A stretch of DNA of 64,000 bases, taken from contig NC_066269.1 in the NCBI RefSeq assembly GCF_905404315.1, forward strand, positions 10,796,501 to 10,860,500, written 5' to 3'. Below, piece after piece: positions 46,501-55,500 of the stretch (the stretch's first letter is position 1; every line of letters starts with the position of its first letter). Below the pieces are notes generated by a model that saw nothing but the letters and a program-made list of their open reading frames with translations, searched no databases and was not told the DNA's origin. The DNA comes from Leptidea sinapis (lineage: Eukaryota > Arthropoda > Insecta > Lepidoptera > Pieridae). Made by a program: the position numbers and the translations under genes.

Positions 46501-49500
46501 TCTGTCTTTTGAGTTCTTTTTTGATTCTTATTCTTTGGTTGTTCAAATTATCAGACTTTAAATTGCTGATCCAAAATACTCTATTTTAAAGTTTATATTT
46601 TAAAAAAGGATCAGTCAACTGATTTTATGTTCTACACCACTTTTGTCTTTGGAATACTCGGTACTACATTAAATTCACGTTGACTAAGTACCTGATAATG
46701 TAGCCCATATGTAGGGACTACTTTGGGTTGTATTGTGCAAGGGCGTGGCTTGTAGCAGCGACGGCAGCCACACCTCATTGCGTAGCGCAGACAGTATCCC
46801 AGTAGTCACGCATGCTAGTATCACCAATTCCAAATACCAGAGCATACGAATACCGTCCTTCTTACTTGGGTTGAATAGTAGCTAACGTCAATTTTCGTTT
46901 GGCTACTACTGATGCCTTTCACTTCACTAACACTTTTTTTAACTAATGTTTCACTAACACTTGGATAGAAAATTTATATAAAAACAATTTGGCCAACCGT
47001 TTTTCGGTCTTGTTTTGTTATTGTTATTTTAATATTAGAAATAGTACATAAAAATATTTGTTTTGAAACTCCTAATTTATTATTAACATTTAAAACAGTT
47101 TGGAATTACAAATGTAAGACTTTCATTTTCACATCTTAACGACAAAACATTAAGGAACAGTTTCCACAGACTTAAAAAAACCTTAAAGTTCCTCAAACTT
47201 TTCAGCAAGGCTAAGAAATCTCACAGAAAAATTGTTACATCACGAGATTAACAACGTAATCATATCCCTCGCGTGGATACACCATATCAGATAAAACACA
47301 ACCTCGACGAAACTATGTCATTAACACCTTGAGTCAACTAATCCAAAAATGTCCTTTAACCACAACAAATAAGGCTCAACTTCCGATCACCTGATAAAAT
47401 TATCAAGGCCAATTTGAAAACAAAATAGACCACTAAGTTCGCACAGAATTGTTAAATTGCGTGATCATCTACCTATTATTTGGCCAGGTTGAAGAGGAAA
47501 GCTAGGTGATTCCCGCGGAGAAGATCATGCCGCGGCTACGTGACGTCATGAGGTAGCCATGTCGAAGTCGCGCGGATAACTGAGCAATCTATTACAGATG
47601 CACGGCCAAAAATCTTTGCCAAATTTCACAATCAGCACTGGGATGGCATTGATACTATCCGTTATGAATTGCGCCGATAAAGAATAGGATTACGAATATC
47701 CGTATGAATGTGTACATATTTTGTCTCGCGTAGATAAATCAGCGCGGGAAAAAGTAGCTATTATTATTCGGATTTCTACGTGTAATATCACGAACACCTT
47801 AGAAGTTGCTCAGATCTTGCACTCTTCATATTAATTAATGATGAATACGATAACGCCTTTCCCATGATTCTGACATAATCTCTGGTTTTTTCTACTGGCT
47901 GCAACCCTTATATACAAGATCTCTTATTTCCAATCCTCTTTACCTGGTTCCATTTAAAGAAACCCGCGATAATACTTAGTCGGGCCATAAATACTGTCAC
48001 AATTAAAATTAACAAAATATTACATTTTAATTTGGAATCTGTCATTTTTATATGAGTGTTCATTGGTTTTCTCAATTTGGCGCCAATACATCCTTCAATA
48101 TTTTGTGATATTAAAATGGAGTGGGATGATAAAGACAACCGAATCGCTGTGATTGCATTACAGAAAGTAGGTATGGAGCCAAATGCAATAATTAAAACTC
48201 TCCAAACGCTTGGTATTAGAAAATGTTTGTGTACCGGGCTATGAGACCTTTTTTATGAAAATACGGGACGAGACGAGCAGGACACTCAGCTGATGGTAAT
48301 TGATACGCCCTGCCCATTACAATGCAGTGCCACTCAGGATTCTTGAAAAGCCCAAAAATTCTGAGCGGCACTACAATTGCGCTCGTCACCTTGAGACATA
48401 AGATGTTAAGTCTCGTTTGCACAGTATTTTCATTAGCTACGGCGCCGTTCAGACCGAAATACAGTAATGTTTACACATTACTGCTTCACGGCACAAATAG
48501 GCGCCGTTATGGTACCAATAATCTAGCCGGCATCCTGTGCAAAGGAGTCTCCCACTGGTAAAACCTACTCTGTTTCTGACAGAAAAAGAACTGGCCGTTC
48601 ACGTATTGTTCGTACGAAAAAAGAGGTCATAACAGTAAGGGAAAGAATTCGAAGAAATCCTGTCCGAAAGCAAAAGATTACATCTAGGGAGATGAAGATA
48701 GCACCTAGTACCATGTCGCGTATTTTAAAAGTTGACTCAGGACTTGCAGCTTTATAAGAGACTGGTGATTTCTAACTGATAATTTAAAAAAGAATAGGCT
48801 GGTAAAATCGAAACAACTACTGAAGTGGTACGCAAAGGGAAACAGAAAAATATTCTTTAGGGATGAGAAAATTTTACAATTGAGCTACATTGTAACAAAC
48901 AAAATGAATATTTATGCTTAAAGCTCTAAAGAAGCGTCCCAATTAGTCGACAGAGTGCAACGTGGGCACTATCCGACTTCAGTGAGGGCTTGGTGGGGTA
49001 TTAGCTATGAAGGAGAGACTGAGCCATACTTTTGTGAAAAAGGTATCATAAGATCGGCACAAGTGTATCATGATACTATTATTGAGAATGTATTGAAGCC
49101 CCTTAAGAACACCATGTTCAATAACCAAGAATGGTCCTTCCAGCAAGACTCGGCGCCGGGTCATAAATCTCGGTCTACGCAGTCTTGGTTGGAAAAGAAT
49201 GTTTCGGACTTCATCAGAGCTGAAGACTAGCCGTGGTCTAATTCCGATCTTAATCCGCTGGATTATGATTTATGGTCAGTTTTAGAGAGCACGGCTTGCT
49301 CTAAGCGCCACGATAAGTTGGAGTCCCTAAACAATCCGTACTCAGTGAAGAATCTTCTCATGGAAAGAGTGCGTGCTTCTATTGATAACTGGCCTCAACG
49401 TTTAAAGGACAGGTATTGCAGCCAATGGAGACCACTAAGATTAAATCGATCGAATAAGATTTTTATATTTTAAATTGTTTATATATTTATGTATAAACTA

Positions 49501-52500
49501 TATAAAATATTTATGTAAAAGTAATAAATGTTATCCGCATATTATTTTTTTCTTAGTTTCAGTATTTATGGCAAGACTATGTATGTAACCCGGATTGATT
49601 GGTAAATTACTGTGCCTAATAATAACCTTAAAATGTTTTATATAAAAGAAAGGCTATCGTCGACTGTGCAATTACTAATTCTGAATTTCTTCGGCCACAT
49701 CTGCAGAAATGAAGGATCGATTGAGTTGTTGGTAGTGCAGGGCCAGGTGGAGGGTAAAAGAGCGTTTCATATTCACCTAGACAACTTGTTAGAGTGCTCC
49801 CGCAATGCTATAAGCCGCCAAAAGTGGAGGAACATCGCGCGGGAGGTAGTGCGACCCAAAAAATAATAGACCAACGACTAATGTCGGATCATCTTAGCGG
49901 CCACAACCACTCTGACAAGATTGACCGACTGAGGAGAAGAATAACCTCACAGAAAGGGAAAAACATTGCAGGGTATTAGTACAGTTCCGGTAGCTACAAC
50001 ATGGCTACCTAATCAGATGAAAATGGGACAAAATTATAACCTGTACCTTAAACAAGCGCCTTTGGTGTAACTGGCAGGCCTTTAAGCAGAGGATGTGTGT
50101 GGGTTGGAGAAATATATCAGCACGTGCTTTCTGTTAAGTAATATTCAAATCCTTATATTCTATAAATTTCCTGGGACTGGTTCCGAAAACTCGATGGGCA
50201 TAGGCATTTTGTGGGGTACAAAGTGTGTGTTAATTACCGGCTGCAGTATTCTAAGTTACTTTCTTTTAAGGCGTCACACGAACCGATACGACTAAGAGCA
50301 TACTGCCACCTTAAAGGCCGGCAACGAATCTCTTGACATCGTGAACCTCTTTCCCATTTGCCCCTCTTATAGAAAAATTTAATAAGATTATTGATAGATA
50401 TTCCCGCCCTCGCTCCGACTAGATAGCGCCGGCGAATTCGTTAAGTGCCAATACTAAGCCGAATTCTGCGTAATGCGTACCCGAGCCAGTCTCGTTGCAA
50501 GTATTCTACAAGGTGGGCGTATTGAGTGTTATTTTTATATTAAATTTTGTGATAATCCGAAGTAAAAATAAAAAAACTGGCCCAAGCGGAGGGAAACTGT
50601 GTAAAAAATACTACGCACGTTATATCTACGCATTACAATATTATGTTTATGAATTCACGGACTAGTTGTTATCAGGTAGCGCGCAGGGACCTATTAATAA
50701 TCTAAGGTAGATATTTACCGAGAGAACACAATAGTTGGCCCACTATTTATATTATATGTTTATTACACATAATATGACAATATAACGTTTAAGACTCAAA
50801 ACAACACTATTAAATTAAATCCGCCTACGGCTATCGAAGTTTTATGTATTGTGTTCAAACTCAATATTGAAGTAGGACAATAGGACATATAAAACAGACT
50901 CCGTATGAGTTTCAAAATACCAACCCTTTGCCAACGAAATTATAAAAATAGCTATGGAATTATGACATACAAAATCGTAAACCACCTTACACTGATCAAA
51001 CACTTAATAAATGCACTCCGAAATTAATTTAAAAACATTTATAAAACACAAATTACATCGAAAAATTTGACAGCACTTTGACGTTACGCTTTTCAAACGT
51101 TTTCAGCCAGTGCTGTGGAAAATTCGCGCCAAAAGAGTACGTATAATATTAATAGAGAATAGATTTAAATATCGAAATCAAAATTCAATGAACAGTTATA
51201 ATTATGTAACAATTTATCACGGTAATATTAAACTAACGACAAAAAAACACAATAAGTCACAAATTTATTTTCGTTGCGTTCTTTTTTCAAGATGGCCGCA
51301 GACAAATGTCAAATAATTCGCACGTGGTCGGCTCGGCGCTTATTTCTGGACGTTACATTTAGTGCGTATAAATATAGAACTGTGTGTATCGGTGGGATAA
51401 GTGGAGAATTAGTTAATGACGAATCATTATGACGATAAATGTATGTAGGTAGCACTTACATCTTTCTACTGCATTCGATACGTGCGGAGGCAATTTTTCG
51501 GGTTAATTATGGCAACAGGTTTTCATCACCGAATATCAAAATCTTACGCGTTATCTGTTACTTCTGCTCAGACTACATAGGGACAGAATGCTCCAATTTT
51601 ACTACCTATAGTTGTGACAGATGTTCCTATATGCAGGCGATGAGTGGACACAGAAGTAACGCCACAACTCTTGTTTAAGCCCAAGACCGGGGCATAGGTC
51701 ACGATCGCGTGCATAGTCAAAAAATTTTCGTAAGCATTAGAATGCTCTGCAAAAAATGTGGTCCGATTAAATTGTCGTCAATTATTATTATGAAATCCAT
51801 CCACAAGGAAATAGGCGAAAATTTTTTCACAAATGAAATTTTTTACCTTCTCGAAGACGTGCCTTTGGCTAAAAGGCAAAACATGATATGAATGCGCAGG
51901 ACATTTTAGTGTTAGGCGATGGCTTAATTTCCATTTTCCTAATCATTGGATAGGGCGAGGAGGACTTATTATTGCGTGGCCTGGGAAGACTCTAGATTTA
52001 ACGCCCGTTCATTTCTATGTCTGGTATCACATGAAATCCCTAATTTACGACGTCTCGCCTGAGTTATCCGCGGAAAAACTTGAAACACAAATTATAAACG
52101 CAGCAAAAGCGAGGTGGAATAATCACTTCGAGCAAGAACTTAATGGGCAAAATAATAAGGCAAAATTACAAAATATCTCAATTAATTATTAATTGTTTTT
52201 ACCAACTACTAAACTATAACTGGTTCTGAACTGTATTTACATTAATTGTATTATATTGTGTTTTATTTACATTGGGCATTGTTTTTAATTAATTTTATGA
52301 AATTTTTAAAGAACGTCTTTAAGTTTAGTTCAGATAAGAATTACCGATGGGTTGCATTTGTGATTTTTTTTTCAGTTTCTTTAAAATAACTTCCAAGTTG
52401 TTATGCATTGTAGGAGAGCTAAGAAAACGGTCATGATTTAAAATAATCTACAAGACAAGATTCATAACGTTGTTTTTTTGTTTTTCAGGCATTTTGTTTT

Positions 52501-55500
52501 TTGAAAGTGATCGCAAGTGTAAGACGTAGCTTGTCACGCACACTAAAGTAATATAAAAAAGAAAGGTATAAACCTGGCCTATTTTCATCGGTTGTCTAAC
52601 AGCAAGACTATATACCTAGAAGTATAAATTATCTAAGATTACCAGCCACGTGGCTCATATGCACGATGGCTGTCTTTCACCGGGATCTGTAAACCACTGT
52701 GTTAGTGTGCGTGCATTGCTTAAAATAGAAGTTAACTGTCAACCTCAATTTTCTTTGACGTTTTCAAAGCTGTCACAGTCTATTTAGACGTATAAATGAT
52801 CCAAGATTATAACTTTGAGTATCGATTTTAAAACTGAAGCCGAAACGGTAGTCCGCAATTCACGGCGAATATACTCCTGAGTGTTGCTACGATGACAGGC
52901 AAGATTTCTTCACACATAAGAGTCGTACATATAATAATATATTGTAGACGGCGCATATATAAATACTCGGCCTGATTCCAAATGCCAACGAACTCGAATT
53001 CTTTGTAGAACAATATGCGGGTACTTGCGTATTTCGTTAAACAAATAAAATTGTTCATAGATTCTTATACATATGTGATCGCTAAAATATTATATTAAAA
53101 CTAAAACGACGTGGCACATTTTATTCTTATTACAAATTATTGGGCAAATGAGACTTGACATCTATGTCTCAAGGTGACGAGGGCAGTTGTAGTGCCGCTC
53201 AGATTTTTTGTGTTTTTCAATAATCTTGAGAGAAATCCGATCCGTACCCGTGAAAACACGGTCCGAAGTAGTCGTAGAACTATTTCTAACGGTTGACGGA
53301 AAGAAATCGAATGACGGAAGCTGGATCTAGTGCGTAAACTACCATAGAAATAGTACTACGGCTACTTCGGACCGTGTTTTCACGGATAAGGACTCTGGTC
53401 GGACTTAGTACGAAAGCGCTTTCATAATGGGGTCCTCATATAAACAAATTGTCGGACAGGCAAAGCTCTGCTCTTATGCGATTAAGAAAATAATACACTT
53501 ATGTGGTGTAGATACTACATGATTAGTCTATTTTAGTTATTTTCATAGCATAATGACCTATGACATCTTGCTGTGGGGTCATGCCGCAGATGTCAGGATA
53601 TTTTCGTCCTCCAGAAGCAGAAATATTTTTTTTTCTGAAAGGTTACGGTCCTGATTTAAGAATATTATGAAATTTTGACTATTACATTAAAATATATTGA
53701 CAAACTGAAATAAATTGGTAAAAAATATTCGCATAAGACATCTAGTGTCGCTAAGCGGAGCGGTGTTGTGACGTCAATACACTAAACTCACTCATATTGG
53801 TGAGAGCAGGCTATGAGCTGCGCACGATGTTATAACATCACGCCGATGTTTTCGCGTATGAAATTATCGTAACCTTAAAGATTATAAGCTCAATTCTATT
53901 GAAACAAAATCTAGAGTATTGCTAGTCATGTGTACGCTCAAGCGATTTGATGGATTTAAGTGATATTTTCCACTGTAAATCCTGTCAAAAAAAACTGAGT
54001 TTAAAAAAACCGACTTCAAAAACTGAAAATTTTATTTATTACACCTAAACGCAGTTTTTTTTTTTATTTTTTACTTTTTAGTGTCAGTTATATTATAATA
54101 CTAGCTGACCCCGCAAACGTTGTTTTGCCATATAAAGTATAATTCACGCGATAGTTTTATAAGTAATAAAATATTGCCTATATAAATATTGTACATCATT
54201 TTGTTCTATTGTCAATAGTTTATGCAGCACACGCAAAAATAGGTTTTCGATTTTACACCTTGTGTTACAAAATAGCAATTTTATTACGGATCCCTAATTT
54301 TGAAAAACATAGCCTATAGCCTTCCTCGATAAATGGACTACCCAACACTGAAAGAATCATTCAAATCGGACCAGTAGTACCAGAGATTAGCGCGTTCAAA
54401 CAAACAAACACTGCAGCTTTATAATATTTATTATAATATATAATCAACCTGAATGAAAACTCCTAAAAAAGCCGTACACGAAAAACAATTATATCATCGA
54501 GGTAAACAAAAATTTTCATAAAAAATGTTCATAAGCTACTGGACCAAACTATGTAATTTTTATGGGACCAAATGGCATCTATTCTGCATCGAACTAAAGA
54601 AAAATTACGTAAATCGGATCATAAACCTCAGTCCTTTTTGAAGTCGGTTAAAAACATGCAAGCTTATGCATCCATAACATTGATTAAGATAGGCAGTATC
54701 ATATTTCTCTTTCAATTCTCACTGTTATTAATTACAGAGTAATCCCACGAAAACCCACGTAATGGGACGTTCGTAATCTAGCGCCAAAATATAAATTAGG
54801 TACTCTTACAGAGTTTCGGTAAAATATGATCGTTCGTTGCCCAAAACTAGATATTTAAATTCAATTAGAGAGGCGTAACATATTTTTTTTTAAACATCTT
54901 CTTTATTATTCATAATGACTTAGCGGAGATTTAAAACATCGCTAATATACACTTGTTAAAAAATGGTATTTATAATCGCATATTAGAGCTAAAACGCTCA
55001 TTATCTCTTCGATAAAGCTGACATGACTTATAGTAGCTAGGAGCCTTCTATAAACCTATTTTAAGCACTCGAACGCAAAAAAACATGGCCGACATCGATC
55101 AGCTGTTCGTTAAATAATGTGATAAATAGCTTCCCGCTCAAAGTTGTTGGATATCAGTCATAGATTGACAACCGACAGACTTCAAAACTTTGATTTTTGA
55201 AGTTTGAAATTATTTTAACATCGACTTTTGACAACTGACACACCATTGACATTGAAAACATGTATGTTTCTATTGACAGTTCCTCATTGAATAAGTTAAA
55301 ATCATGTTTTTTGTACGAAATGGCAACATTGCGTACTATAGAGACGTATTAGTTATGGGACATTTATCTAACGAATATGAATAAGGAATTATATCGCACG
55401 TTCGAAAGGCTTAAAACACGTTTTAACTAATGTAGCTTTATACCTTCGAAAAGCGTTTTATTATGAATAAGGCAGCTTGTGTATTATAATGTTAAGTGTT

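Noticed and set aside
46341..46589. Hydrophobic 82-codon frame
   Set aside because: AT-rich frame whose hydrophobicity follows from T-rich codons. No homology recognised.
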